A program made the position numbers and the translations under genes. Shown piece by piece: positions 52,261-61,328 of a stretch of 64,000 nt of DNA. Source of the DNA: Phycisphaerales bacterium (GTDB lineage Bacteria > Planctomycetota > Phycisphaerae > Phycisphaerales > SM1A02); NCBI GenBank assembly GCA_029268515.1, contig JAQWNP010000003.1, forward strand, positions 1 through 64,000. The letters are read 5' to 3'. The notes beneath the pieces were generated by a model. The model saw nothing but the letters and a program-made list of their open reading frames with translations. It made no database searches and was not told the DNA's origin. Numbering within the stretch: the first letter of the stretch is position 1; every line of letters starts with the position of its first letter.

Positions 52261-52842
52261 TGCGTTGGCATTACCTCACGCTTTAAGGAGCATGTTGCTA
52301 TTCGTCTTCCATTGCTTCGTGCATCTGTTCTTGCGACTCGGCTTCGCTCCAAGGATCTGCATCAAACCACCCAACAGTCCCTTCCGGTTGAGTTGGTTCT
52401 AGTTCCTGCATATCAGTTTCATTGGAACCCGCGAGCTGCCCCATTTCAGCTGCATGTCCTTTGATCTCTAGCTGCTCTTGTTGAGCAGAAAGATTCTCGG
52501 TTGAAACGGGCGCTTCACACCCGCATAGGGCGCAAGCCCCCACAAGGCCAATTGAGGTCACGAATAAACGCTTCAAGTGCCACCTCCACGGATACGCATT
52601 TGCTTAGTCCGAAACAACACAGCCGAAGCTGACAAGGAAAGCAGAAAAATCAGTCAGGTCTACGGTTCCATCTGGGCCGTTGCCACTGGCTCCACCGCCA
52701 GCAATGTCAGCTGTACCCGAGCCACCAAACTGAATCAGGAAGACAGAGAAGTCGTCCACATCAGTAATGCCGTTGCGGTCGATATCTCCAGGGCACTCCC
52801 AAACGCATTCATCTGGAAGGAGATCTCCATTGATATCTGCGC
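52256..52842. repeat. Direct repeat copy 2
   Basis: Partner of 50545-51131, offset 1,711 bp throughout. It carries the ROK start codon region (now a relic), the intact lipoprotein gene and the dockerin tail of the 505-residue secreted protein. Weaker similarity continues to about 52894, where the two host genes become unrelated. Confidence 0.9.
52298..52576 (-). CDS. Small acidic lipoprotein
   Basis: 92 residues starting at TTG 52576, supported by GGAGG about 7 nt upstream. The signal MKRLFVTSIGLVGACALCGC ends in a lipobox with Cys near residue 20, so it should be lipid-anchored. The mature part is polar and ends very acidic (WSEAESQEQMHEAMEDE) with a GWFDADPWSEA segment. No family recognised. 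It lies 27 bp after the dockerin-tailed gene on the same strand, probably in one transcript. The second copy at 50587-50865 carries a stop codon. Confidence 0.8.
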   Translation of the reverse strand: MKRLFVTSIGLVGACALCGCEAPVSTENLSAQQEQLEIKGHAAEMGQLAGSNETDMQELEPTQPEGTVGWFDADPWSEAESQEQMHEAMEDE

Positions 52843-54121
52843 TTGTCCCGGTCGTAATATCATCTGCATCTTCAACGCCATTTGCGTTGCAGTCAAAGTT
52901 GACAACAGTTGTGTTGCCTGGAACCACCATTTGAGCGGTGACGGAATTTCCCTGCCCACGAACAGTCTGGGGGCGGAACAAATCCATTTCTATCACCCCA
53001 TCTTCCGGTGCAACTTCGGCGTCAAACCAGAAATTGTAGGTGGTACCCCAGCGAATGGCATTGGCATTTGGGTTCTCTTCATAGGTTGAAGTTGCCCACA
53101 AAATGTGCCCCGTTGGATGAACAAAGCCAGGCCAGTCGGTGGCATCAAATGGTTCGCCGCTATGGTAATTAACATCATTGAAGCCAATGTTGGTGACATT
53201 GACACTTGGATCAATAGGCACCTTAAAGGACCGAATGCTTCGGTGACTATTGAGATTTTCGACAGCGTATTCATAGTGCCACACGCCATTGCCAAGATCA
53301 GTCGCCTTACCAGCGGCAATCACAAGGCCTTCATGATTCACGCGCACGTCGGTTTCGACAACCTCGGGATCGTGATCTTGCCAGATCCGTACCGCTGCCT
53401 GGCCAACCTGAGGATCATGGCTACTGCTGATATCAATATCCCAATCACCATTGCTTGACGTATCGAAATACATGCGCCGATACGATTCGTTGTTGTCGCC
53501 ATTTTGATTGGTGGCATCATCCAGAGAGATATAAAGCGAGGTGGCAAAATATTTTGTTTCGTCGTTGAGCCCCTCAACAATCTCACTTTCGCTTACTCGT
53601 AGGCGCTTATACGTCACATCACCAGTCTGGTTATAGTCCGTCGCTGGCCAGGGGTGATAGCCACTGTGCGCATTGACTTCAAATCGCGGCCCGAGCAGAC
53701 TTTGGTTGCCATTGAGCCCACTGGTATAGGTGTCGGCGCAACCAACACCGAGTTCATAAAAGCTACCAGAGGGTACACATTCACAGTATGCCTGCTGTAG
53801 TGCCCCAAACCCATGCTTGAGCCAACCAATGCCAATCTGGCGCAGTCGCCCATCCTTAAGAACATAAACATGTTGGGAGATCACTGGTTTTTCATTTGAA
53901 TTATCGTGCCACCACAATTGTTCAGTGCCGATATTTGCGGCGATTGTTGCAATGCTAAAAGCTGCATTTCCATCTAGGCTTCCGTAGCCACGGCCGTTGG
54001 GGATGTCGCTCACAACAACATCAGCACCAAGACCTCCACCACAATCACTTTGACCAAAGGAGGTATTGGCCATCATGCCCAAAACCAAGATCACAGGAAT
54101 CAATCGTAAGCAAGTATGCAT
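52604..54121 (-). CDS. Secreted protein: uncharacterised planctomycete domain plus dockerin tail
   Basis: 505 residues from ATG 54121 (MHTCLRLIPVILVLG..., signal peptide ending TSFGQ), with GAAAGAAG upstream. Residues about 30-395 form a domain also present in the 1,222-residue neighbour: shared features include LWWHDNSNEKPVISQHVYVL, GWLKHGFGALQ, CEC, SGLNGNQSLLGPRFEVNAHSG, RIWQDHDPEVVETDV, NLNSHRSIRSFKVPI, VNYHSGEPFDATDW and NANAIRWGTTYNFWFDAE (each also found there in modified form). The domain is unknown to me; its Trp/Asn-rich conserved blocks suggest a beta-rich binding or surface module. The tail (DIDRNGITDVDDFSVFLIQF ... VDLTDFSAFLVSFGC) is nearly identical to that of the esterase because both lie in the direct repeat. 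Confidence 0.8.
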   Translation of the reverse strand: MHTCLRLIPVILVLGMMANTSFGQSDCGGGLGADVVVSDIPNGRGYGSLDGNAAFSIATIAANIGTEQLWWHDNSNEKPVISQHVYVLKDGRLRQIGIGWLKHGFGALQQAYCECVPSGSFYELGVGCADTYTSGLNGNQSLLGPRFEVNAHSGYHPWPATDYNQTGDVTYKRLRVSESEIVEGLNDETKYFATSLYISLDDATNQNGDNNESYRRMYFDTSSNGDWDIDISSSHDPQVGQAAVRIWQDHDPEVVETDVRVNHEGLVIAAGKATDLGNGVWHYEYAVENLNSHRSIRSFKVPIDPSVNVTNIGFNDVNYHSGEPFDATDWPGFVHPTGHILWATSTYEENPNANAIRWGTTYNFWFDAEVAPEDGVIEMDLFRPQTVRGQGNSVTAQMVVPGNTTVVNFDCNANGVEDADDITTGTSADINGDLLPDECVWECPGDIDRNGITDVDDFSVFLIQFGGSGTADIAGGGASGNGPDGTVDLTDFSAFLVSFGCVVSD

Positions 54122-54364
54122 AGTTCTTCTTTCTTTCTGAAAACACATCTCTCAGATCTGGGCCTCACTGAAAAATTCAAACTCTACTGATACATGACAG
54201 TTCAACCCGTCCGATCCAAGGGTAAGTCCTACCCCAACTCAATCTTTTGTTTCCTAATCGACTGAAGACACATTCTAAGCGACAACGGTGCTCGTATGCC
54301 ATGCTCTGCTGCCGAGTTAAATAATTACATTAAACGATGGCGGAATGATCACCCCAAAACAACA

Positions 54365-54403
54365 GGTTGCCCGCCCCTTACTCGATGTAAAGGGCGGGCA
54401 ACC
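54365..54403 (-). terminator. Terminator of the 1,222-residue secreted protein gene
   Basis: GGTTGCCCGCCC (54365-54376) pairs perfectly with GGGCGGGCAACC (54392-54403), a 12-bp GC-rich stem with a 15-nt loop that can extend by TAC/GTA. It lies 37 bp past the stop at 54440. The T-rich stretch after it on the minus strand is short (TGTTGTTTT). Confidence 0.75.
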
Positions 54404-54439
54404 TCGAAAAAATCCTAAATTAACACGGCGCGATCAGGG

Positions 54440-57400
54440 TTAGTCTGAAGTGCATCCCCAATCAATGAGAAGCTGTGAGAAGTCAGCAAGGTCGACGACG
54501 CCATTTGGTTGCGTGCCACCCTTGCCAGCACCCGCAATATCTGGTGGGCCTGGAGTGCCATAAAAGAGCAGCAGCATACTGAAGTCAGACAGCCCAACAA
54601 TTCCATCACGATCGAAGTCTGCGGAACATGTTGGCCATGTGCAATCATCAGGAAGGCCATCGTAATTGATATCCAAGTAAGAGCCAGCCAAGAATGCTGC
54701 TTCCATCGCAGCGCCATCGCTGACTCCATCAAGATCACAGTCACTCAAGACGGCGGCGCAATCATCAAGAATACCATCCGGTCGGCCTCGTCCACCATTC
54801 TGCGAAAGATGGGCTTCAAGGTCTGCGAACTCCTGCTCAGTCAGCTCATGAGAGCCACCTGCGTGAGATGTCCCTGGAGCGAGCTTCACCCACAAGAAGG
54901 AGCGTGACGCATTCTGGATATTAGGACCAGTCTGCCCACTGCCATCAGGAAGGTGACAGAAAGCACAGTTGTTTTCGGCCATCACGATGGAACCATTCTG
55001 TAAATTGCCAACAGGTCCACCTTCGAAGTCGGCAAAGGCGCCACTGTCGATATCACATTCATCAGGAATACCATTGAGGTTGCAGTCCTCACTGGTGCCA
55101 CTGGCGATGTCTTCATCATCATCAATAAGATTGCCGTTGCAGTCTTTGGGCTCGCTGTTGCAAGGACTATCACCAGGACCCGTAATAGTCATCGTGCCAG
55201 TACCTGCTTCTGACTCATCCCAGCCACCAACTCTGATGGTATACATCTCGCCAGCGACCACTTCAGCATTGAGAATCGAGGAATAGCCAGAACACCCATC
55301 GGTGTCATCCTGACATTCAAGGAGCGTCATTGTGGCACAATTATCACCAGAGTAGATCATGAGATCAGAATCGTAGTTCACTTGATTGCAGGTGCTCACA
55401 GTGAGTGTGCCGCTCCCACAAGCTTCGTAGAGATACCAGATATCGTTATAGGAGCCATCCCACTTACAGCCGGTTTCACTTGGGCCATCAGTGGTTGCAT
55501 TGGTTGTATCAACAGGCCATACGCCATCGCTGACTAGAACAGCGCCACCACAATCGTTGTTATCACCAAGGTCTTCGAACTGACAATTGAAGCAGCCGTC
55601 GCCAGCATCATTGTTGCCATCGTCACATTCCTCGCCCTGCTCAACGATGCCATTTCCACAGACAGGATCAGTGCCGCCGTCATCACAAGCGAACTTATAA
55701 ATACGACCAGAGCTGGTAACGATATAGAGTTCGCCAGCAGCATCTTCACCGAATGAAATAATGGCGCCATTGGAGCCCGACCAACCCAAAGAACTGGTCC
55801 AGTCCTGCTCATTACTCAGCGAGTCCGATGCCGGATCATAGTCAAAGCTGCGGATCCAATCGGCACAGTACTCGGCGTAAAAATAAGTGCCTTGCAGCCC
55901 AGGAATATCGCAGCCGCGATAGACATAGCCACCGACCACTGTGCAAACGCCGCCACTATGAGCATAATCGAGAATCGGGAAGGTATAAGCTGAAGAAGAA
56001 CTACATCCAGACGTGTTGTAGTTCGCATCTCCCTCATAGCATCTCCATCCGAAGTTGTAACCGCCACCGCTATCAGCTATTTCAAAGCTGATTTCCTCCC
56101 GCGCGTCCTGGCCGACATCGCCGATATACATATCACCGGTCAATCGGTCAAAGCTAAATCTCCAGGGATTGCGCACCCCAAAGGCCCAAATCTCATCTCG
56201 TTCCGAGGAGCCTACATAGGGATTGTCAGCAGGAATATAATTTCCCCCTGGATTATCCACATCGAGACGCAGCATTTTACCTAATAGGCTATTGCTGCTT
56301 TGTGCTCTGTTATTCGGGTCGCCACCACTGCCGCCATCGCCCATGCCAATATAAAGATAGCCATCTGGGCCAAAGGTAAGGCAGCCACCATTATGGTTCG
56401 AGAAATCTTGGGTGATGCCCAAGATGTTGGTTGCGCTACTCGAATTAGCGACATCCGGATTGCCGCTCGAAACTTCATATCCAGCGATGACTGTATTACC
56501 GCTGCCGTTGGTGTAGTTCACATAGAACTTGCCATTGCTGTCATAGTTTGGATGGAATGCCATGCCGAGCAAGCCTCGTTCACCAGAACCGTTGGTTAGC
56601 CCTGTGATATCGAGGAACGGCGTGCTATTGGTCGTACCATCGCTGAGATTTAAGATCTTGATCAAGCCATCTTGCTCAACAACAAAGAGGCGATCAAAAT
56701 CACCTGGTGGCGAGCAGACATAGGTTGGCGTTGTGAATCCCGAGGCAACTTGATTGAGTACCACAGTGCAGGTACCAAGATCTTCGCATTCATCGGGGAC
56801 ACTATTGCTGTTGCAATCTGCAACCGTACCGTTGGCAATTTCATCGAAGTCATCAATGCCATTTCCATTGCAGTCGGCCACTGAACTATCACCAAGAGGC
56901 AGCACAGTCAGGCCGGAGACAGAGGTTGCTCCAGCTCGCGTCGATGGTGGGCGGAACAATCCCATGGATGCCAGGCCAGTACTCGAGCCCGGTTCAACAT
57001 TTGCATCGAACCAGAAGTTGTACATGGTGCCCCAGCGAAGCGCATTTGCATTTGGATTTGAGCTGTAGCTATCCGTGGTCCAAGTGATTGTATTACTGCC
57101 AGAATCAACATTACTGCCCCAGTCCGTGAGGTCGTATGGCTCACCGCTGTGGTAATCAACATCCGAGAAGCCAACATTGAAGATATTGGCGCCATCTGCA
57201 AAAGGAATAGACAGGCTTTGGACACTTTGATGTGAATTCAAATTCTGCAATGCGTATTCGTACCGCCATACACCAGGCGATGTTTCAGTCGCCTTTGCCG
57301 CCATAATCAGGAGGCCTTCATCCGGGATAAAGATGTCTGTTTCGGTCACGCTTGCGTCATAGTCCTGCCAAATCTGAGCAGCAGATTGCCCTATTTGGGT

Positions 57401-58108
57401 GGATCCAGTTACCTGCATTGTGTACGAGCTCGATGTCTGGCTTACAGTTGCTGGTCGATAAGACTCATTGTTAAAGTGATTGCCCGCTGCAGCATCGTCT
57501 GGAGAGATGTACTGAGCCGTGGCGAAGTAGAGGCAGCCGTCATTCAGCGCTGGATCCAAGTCAGCATGCGGAATCTGAATACGCTTAAAAACCGTATCGC
57601 CAGTACAACTGAGGCAGTCGGCAGCTGCAATATGGCTACCTTCATATGCATTGATTTCATACTTTGGGCCCATGCCGCCTTGGTCACCATTGAGACCGGC
57701 GCCGTATGGATCAGTACATCCTGGACCTAATTCAGAACCATCATCATCTGGATCGCACTCGCAAAAGTTTCCTTGAAGTGCGAAGAACCCATGCTTGAGC
57801 CAACTTTGGCCAAGATGTTCGAGCCGACCATTACAAAGTCGGTAGATATTTTGAGTGATCACTGGTTTTTCGTTTGTGCCTGAACGCCACCATAATGGTG
57901 TGTCGCCCGCATTCAGAGATGTGGTGCCAACCGAAAATGCGGCAACGTTACCCTCTGAGCCATAGCTATTCATGCTTGGCAACTCGAAGACCACAACGTC
58001 CGGGCCAACTTGACCACACTCTTGCGCTGAGGTTGCTAATGGGAAAAGACCACACGCCATCGCCGCAATACATCCGGACCCCACGAACTTGCCTCTTCTT
58101 ATGTGCAT
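54440..58108 (-). CDS. Large secreted multidomain protein: unknown domain, glucose/sorbosone-dehydrogenase propeller, Cys-rich repeat, cytochrome c motif, dockerin tail
   Basis: 1,222 residues from ATG 58108 (MHIRRGKFVGSG..., signal peptide), with AAGGAG 11 nt upstream. Order: signal (1-28); unknown domain shared with the neighbour (about 30-405); Asn/Asp linker repeats (DCNGNGIDDFDEIANG); sugar-dehydrogenase six-blade propeller (about 450-810: LFVVEQDGLIKIL, RGLLGMAFHPNYDSNGKFYV, GPDGYLYIGMGDGGSGGDP, FGVRNPWRFSFD, IGDVGQDAREEI, GYNFGWRCYEG); CGNGIVEQGEECDDGNNDAG (DUF4215-like); a PPC-like beta domain (about 850-980); one CxxCH haem motif, NNCAFCHLPDGSGQTG (about 1048); dockerin tail (1160-1222). 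Likely an extracellular sugar oxidase passing electrons to its own haem; no obvious Met ligand follows the haem motif. Confidence 0.85.
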   Translation of the reverse strand: MHIRRGKFVGSGCIAAMACGLFPLATSAQECGQVGPDVVVFELPSMNSYGSEGNVAAFSVGTTSLNAGDTPLWWRSGTNEKPVITQNIYRLCNGRLEHLGQSWLKHGFFALQGNFCECDPDDDGSELGPGCTDPYGAGLNGDQGGMGPKYEINAYEGSHIAAADCLSCTGDTVFKRIQIPHADLDPALNDGCLYFATAQYISPDDAAAGNHFNNESYRPATVSQTSSSYTMQVTGSTQIGQSAAQIWQDYDASVTETDIFIPDEGLLIMAAKATETSPGVWRYEYALQNLNSHQSVQSLSIPFADGANIFNVGFSDVDYHSGEPYDLTDWGSNVDSGSNTITWTTDSYSSNPNANALRWGTMYNFWFDANVEPGSSTGLASMGLFRPPSTRAGATSVSGLTVLPLGDSSVADCNGNGIDDFDEIANGTVADCNSNSVPDECEDLGTCTVVLNQVASGFTTPTYVCSPPGDFDRLFVVEQDGLIKILNLSDGTTNSTPFLDITGLTNGSGERGLLGMAFHPNYDSNGKFYVNYTNGSGNTVIAGYEVSSGNPDVANSSSATNILGITQDFSNHNGGCLTFGPDGYLYIGMGDGGSGGDPNNRAQSSNSLLGKMLRLDVDNPGGNYIPADNPYVGSSERDEIWAFGVRNPWRFSFDRLTGDMYIGDVGQDAREEISFEIADSGGGYNFGWRCYEGDANYNTSGCSSSSAYTFPILDYAHSGGVCTVVGGYVYRGCDIPGLQGTYFYAEYCADWIRSFDYDPASDSLSNEQDWTSSLGWSGSNGAIISFGEDAAGELYIVTSSGRIYKFACDDGGTDPVCGNGIVEQGEECDDGNNDAGDGCFNCQFEDLGDNNDCGGAVLVSDGVWPVDTTNATTDGPSETGCKWDGSYNDIWYLYEACGSGTLTVSTCNQVNYDSDLMIYSGDNCATMTLLECQDDTDGCSGYSSILNAEVVAGEMYTIRVGGWDESEAGTGTMTITGPGDSPCNSEPKDCNGNLIDDDEDIASGTSEDCNLNGIPDECDIDSGAFADFEGGPVGNLQNGSIVMAENNCAFCHLPDGSGQTGPNIQNASRSFLWVKLAPGTSHAGGSHELTEQEFADLEAHLSQNGGRGRPDGILDDCAAVLSDCDLDGVSDGAAMEAAFLAGSYLDINYDGLPDDCTWPTCSADFDRDGIVGLSDFSMLLLFYGTPGPPDIAGAGKGGTQPNGVVDLADFSQLLIDWGCTSD

Positions 58109-58553
58109 TGAATTCAATGCTCCTTCTCTCGATACCATTGGGTTTGGGTATTTACTTCTCTGATCTCTCTGAAATCTTGGGAATGAACGAAGGCAAATGA
58201 CCTTCAGAACACACTTCTCTCCTCATCCAATACGAGCCCATAAGCGTATCGGATGCGAAAAAACCAACTTGATCCAATGAAAGTGGCCCGCTGGCGATTC
58301 AAATTTTCTTGGAATCTAGCCTAGGGCTATTTTTACCAGGCACGACTCGATCCGCTAAAGGGTGCCCCAGAACGATGGCATAGCCAAAGAGAAAAGTGGT
58401 ATTTGAGCCGAAAAATCGCTCTATCTCGTCCGATTTCCTCCATCCGATAGGAGATTTTGCACAAAAAGCACCCCGAAAAAGACTAATGAGACACACCGAC
58501 AGCTGCTCAAAATAGATAGAATTCCGCCCACGACCATTTTCTCATTTTGCTTC
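58109..58553. other. Intergenic region between a divergent gene pair
   Basis: About 445 bp between the leftward 1,222-residue protein gene and the rightward tRNA-Ser. It should hold both promoters, but I see only weak matches (a TTGCAC near 58455 and AT-rich TAGATAGAAT near 58514 for the tRNA). A 65-codon minus-strand frame (58299-58496) has no coding signs. Confidence 0.4.
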
Positions 58554-58640
58554 GGTGGGGTGGCAGAGCGGTTGAATGCGCCGGTCTTGAAAACCGGTAT
58601 GGCCTCCGGGTCATCATGGGTTCGAATCCCATCCCCACCG
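58554..58640 (+). tRNA. tRNA-Ser, anticodon TGA
   Basis: Acceptor stem GGTGGGG/CCCCACC, discriminator G. D-arm GGCAGAGCGGTTGAATGC, anticodon stem CCGGT/ACCGG with loop CTTGAAA giving TGA (reads UCN codons). A long variable arm (GGCCTCCGGGTC-type) and T-arm ATGGGTTCGAATCCCAT complete the class II fold. CCA is not encoded. Confidence 0.95.
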
Positions 58641-58644
58641 CTTT

Positions 58645-58673
58645 GGTACGCTCGCCCCTCAGGCGGGCGTACC
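58645..58673 (+). terminator. Hairpin terminator between tRNA-Ser and the convergent kinase gene
   Basis: GGTACGC-TCGCC pairs with GGCG-GGCGTACC around CCTCA, followed by TTT on the plus strand. It sits 4 nt after the tRNA and 1 nt before the end of the leftward kinase gene, so it may stop transcription from both sides. Confidence 0.6.
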
Positions 58674-58674
58674 T

Positions 58675-61137
58675 TTACGGTCCCTGATCACCAATTTCTT
58701 CGACGAAGACTGAGGCCTCCTGTGCCCCATCATTGCCACAGAGCCAATCCACCTGCTGGCCACTCAGATCGGCAACGAAATTGCAGCAATCCATAATCGC
58801 TTGTTCCTTCAGTGCGACTTGCCAAGCAGAGCTTGGTTCAGCGAGCGCAATCTGCCTGTAGAGAGAGACAATCTCATTGAGTTGCCCCTGCTCATAAAGA
58901 CAAGCTGCCACAAGATTGAGATACTGCACTGACTCTTTGTTGATCAATCCATACTGGCGGTTCGCTTCTTCCAATGCTTCAGTCGCTTTTGTAAGAGCAG
59001 CGACAGCGTCCCCAGACTGCAATTGGGCACGAGCCAAAGTTGCTCTAATCTGACGTTGAAGCGAGGGCCGCTCTTCTAATTCTGAAGTCAAGCTAGCCAC
59101 TGATTCCAACAACTCGATAGCCGCTTGCAATTCTCTTTGTTCAATCAATATCTTTGCCAAGATCAAAGTTGCATCTTTGAACTGCGGGGCCTCCGCACCT
59201 AAAACGAACTCAGTCATATCCTTGGCATCCGTCGCCATACGTTTTGCTTCATCAAGATGGCCTAGCCCTGCATATGCGATCGCAAGCTGGGAAGATGCGT
59301 AGAGCGTGCTTGGATGACGTGAACTGATCGCTTTCAGTCGCGGCATTACTTCTTCAATTTCTCTTGCTGCTTCCGTGTAGTTGCCTTTTTCTATCTGAGC
59401 ATAAGACACTGCCAAGAAAGCATTGAGCGACTGAATATCAAATTTTCCATAGGCCTCAATGGATCGCTGGCGAGCATCTTTCGCCAACGTCAACCCCTCC
59501 TCATATTGCCCCTTGGCAATTCGGTCTTTACTGGTGCATAGGAGCACCGCGACATATTCGGCATCAGTCATCGCCTCACGGCTTCCTTCGGTCGCCAAAA
59601 GATCACGAAAGATCTCCATGGATTCTTGAATTCGGCCTTGGTAATTAAGCACAATACCCAAGGCCACTTTTGATTGAATTTGCCGTGGATCACTTGGACT
59701 CAGATTGGCTTGCCGAATTTCCGAAGCCGCTCTCAAATGACGCTCAGCTTCGATGTATTGCCCCAATGATTGGTAGACAAGTCCAAATGTCATTCGGACC
59801 TGAGCTTCAGCAAGTGGCACTTGTTGGAATCGCTCCTCGATCCTGCCCACTGAAGAATCAAGCATCATTCGGAGCAATGTGGTGTCATATTGCCGACCCA
59901 GATGTGGCATTGCATGCGAGAACGACTCCTGCATGAACTCTGCCATTGCCTGATACTGAGCGGCTTGCTGCTCTGCTTCTGCTTGCCGAATCTGGGCCTG
60001 GGCTTTTGCGGCTCGCTCACGAACGGCCGACACTGAAGTAGCAATCACTGCAGCAAGCAACATGAGAAAAATTGCAATCGAGGAGAACACCAGTGGACGA
60101 TGTCGCCGAACAAACTTTTTGGCGTGATAGATGCGACCGGGTGGCCCCGCTTCCACAGGCTGATTATTAAGCACCCTTTGGATTTCATCTCTAATTGCGA
60201 GCGCTGATTCGTATCGCCGTTGACGATCCTTTTCCAGGCAACGCATCACAATCCAATCAAGATCGCCCCGCATAGAGCGATACGACAATCTATGTGCCTC
60301 TCTTCTGTCTCCATGCTTGCCCAATGCCAGCTGGCGCGAACGAAGGCTTGGCTTAATTGGCTCAACACTACTCACAATACGGTGAGCCTCAACGTGGCCT
60401 TTTTCACTGAGCGACTCTGATCCAAATGGGCGGTCTGCAGTCAAGAGTTCATAGAGAACAACGCCAAGCGCGTAGACATCGCTGCGGGTATCAATGTCAC
60501 CCTCGGTACCCAACAGCTGTTCAGGGCTCATGTAATCCAGTGTCCCTACAACCTGCCCCGCCTTTGTATGTTCTGACGGTTCGTGCGAACTAATTGCCTT
60601 CGCGATGCCGAAGTCAATCACCTTCGCCACAGGGGCTGCCGCTTCTGTCGTAACTAAGATATTGGCCGGCTTAAGATCGCGGTGTATAAAACCACGTTCG
60701 TGTGCATGCTGAACCGCGGCACAGACCGACGAAAAAAGTTCAAGGCGACCCTCTAATGAAACGGAGTGTTGCTCGCAGTAGGTTGTGATCGGCAAGCCAT
60801 CAACGTATTCCATAGCAACGTAGGGACGATGGTGATTGGTTTGGCCAGCCTCATAAATTCTCGCAATATTGGGATGAGCCAGTTGAGCCAATGCTTGCCG
60901 CTCTAGCTCAAACCGGCGAATGATCACGAGAGATTCCACGCCTGACTTCAGCAACTTAATCGCAACGATTCGTTTGATGGGCGATACCTGCCGAGCTCGG
61001 TACACAAGGCCAAAACCACCTTCGCCGACACAAGCCTCAATCTCAAAGTGACCGACAAGATCACCAGGCGATAAGTCGGGCTGCCCATAGCCCGACCATC
61101 CAACTGGCTTGGCGGCATCACCGGTTGACCCCAGCAT
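58675..61137 (-). CDS. Hanks-type serine/threonine protein kinase with transmembrane segment and TPR-like C-terminal domain
   Basis: About 820 residues from ATG 61137 (MLGSTGDAAKPVGW); the frame also opens at TTG 61218. Kinase domain (about 25-325): glycine loop VGEGGFGLVYRARQ, Lys in IVAIKLLKSG, catalytic loop FIHRDLKPANIL, metal loop VIDFGIAKA, GTLDYMSPEQLLG and DVYALGVVLYELLT. All catalytic residues are present. One transmembrane helix (LVFSSIAIFLMLLAAVIATS, about 350-370) is followed by a coiled-coil stretch rich in Ala/Gln/Glu and a long helical TPR-like domain that would lie outside the cytoplasm (SLGQYIEAERHLRAASEIR, EEVMPRLKAISSRHPSTLYA, QLQSGDAVAALTKATEALEEA). The layout is typical of planctomycete receptor kinases; the signal sensed is unknown. 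Confidence 0.92.
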   Translation of the reverse strand: MLGSTGDAAKPVGWSGYGQPDLSPGDLVGHFEIEACVGEGGFGLVYRARQVSPIKRIVAIKLLKSGVESLVIIRRFELERQALAQLAHPNIARIYEAGQTNHHRPYVAMEYVDGLPITTYCEQHSVSLEGRLELFSSVCAAVQHAHERGFIHRDLKPANILVTTEAAAPVAKVIDFGIAKAISSHEPSEHTKAGQVVGTLDYMSPEQLLGTEGDIDTRSDVYALGVVLYELLTADRPFGSESLSEKGHVEAHRIVSSVEPIKPSLRSRQLALGKHGDRREAHRLSYRSMRGDLDWIVMRCLEKDRQRRYESALAIRDEIQRVLNNQPVEAGPPGRIYHAKKFVRRHRPLVFSSIAIFLMLLAAVIATSVSAVRERAAKAQAQIRQAEAEQQAAQYQAMAEFMQESFSHAMPHLGRQYDTTLLRMMLDSSVGRIEERFQQVPLAEAQVRMTFGLVYQSLGQYIEAERHLRAASEIRQANLSPSDPRQIQSKVALGIVLNYQGRIQESMEIFRDLLATEGSREAMTDAEYVAVLLCTSKDRIAKGQYEEGLTLAKDARQRSIEAYGKFDIQSLNAFLAVSYAQIEKGNYTEAAREIEEVMPRLKAISSRHPSTLYASSQLAIAYAGLGHLDEAKRMATDAKDMTEFVLGAEAPQFKDATLILAKILIEQRELQAAIELLESVASLTSELEERPSLQRQIRATLARAQLQSGDAVAALTKATEALEEANRQYGLINKESVQYLNLVAACLYEQGQLNEIVSLYRQIALAEPSSAWQVALKEQAIMDCCNFVADLSGQQVDWLCGNDGAQEASVFVEEIGDQGP

Positions 61138-61328
61138 AAAGCTCTCGCTTGCAGGTCCTCTCGGAGGAAGATTTTCCTGATGGTCTTCTGGCGTCAATCT
61201 TAGGCCCCTTAGAATCAATACTTTAGCCGCCAGAACGAGAAAACCGAACAGAGAGTTCTCAAAGGTGTCCAGAAGCTACTATTGGCACGGATTTCTGTGC
61301 TTGTGCCCACCCTATTACAATCATCACT

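Noticed and set aside
50545-52842. Insertion sequence or transposon explaining the direct repeat
   Set aside because: No transposase frame, no terminal inverted repeats and the repeat edges lie inside ordinary genes.
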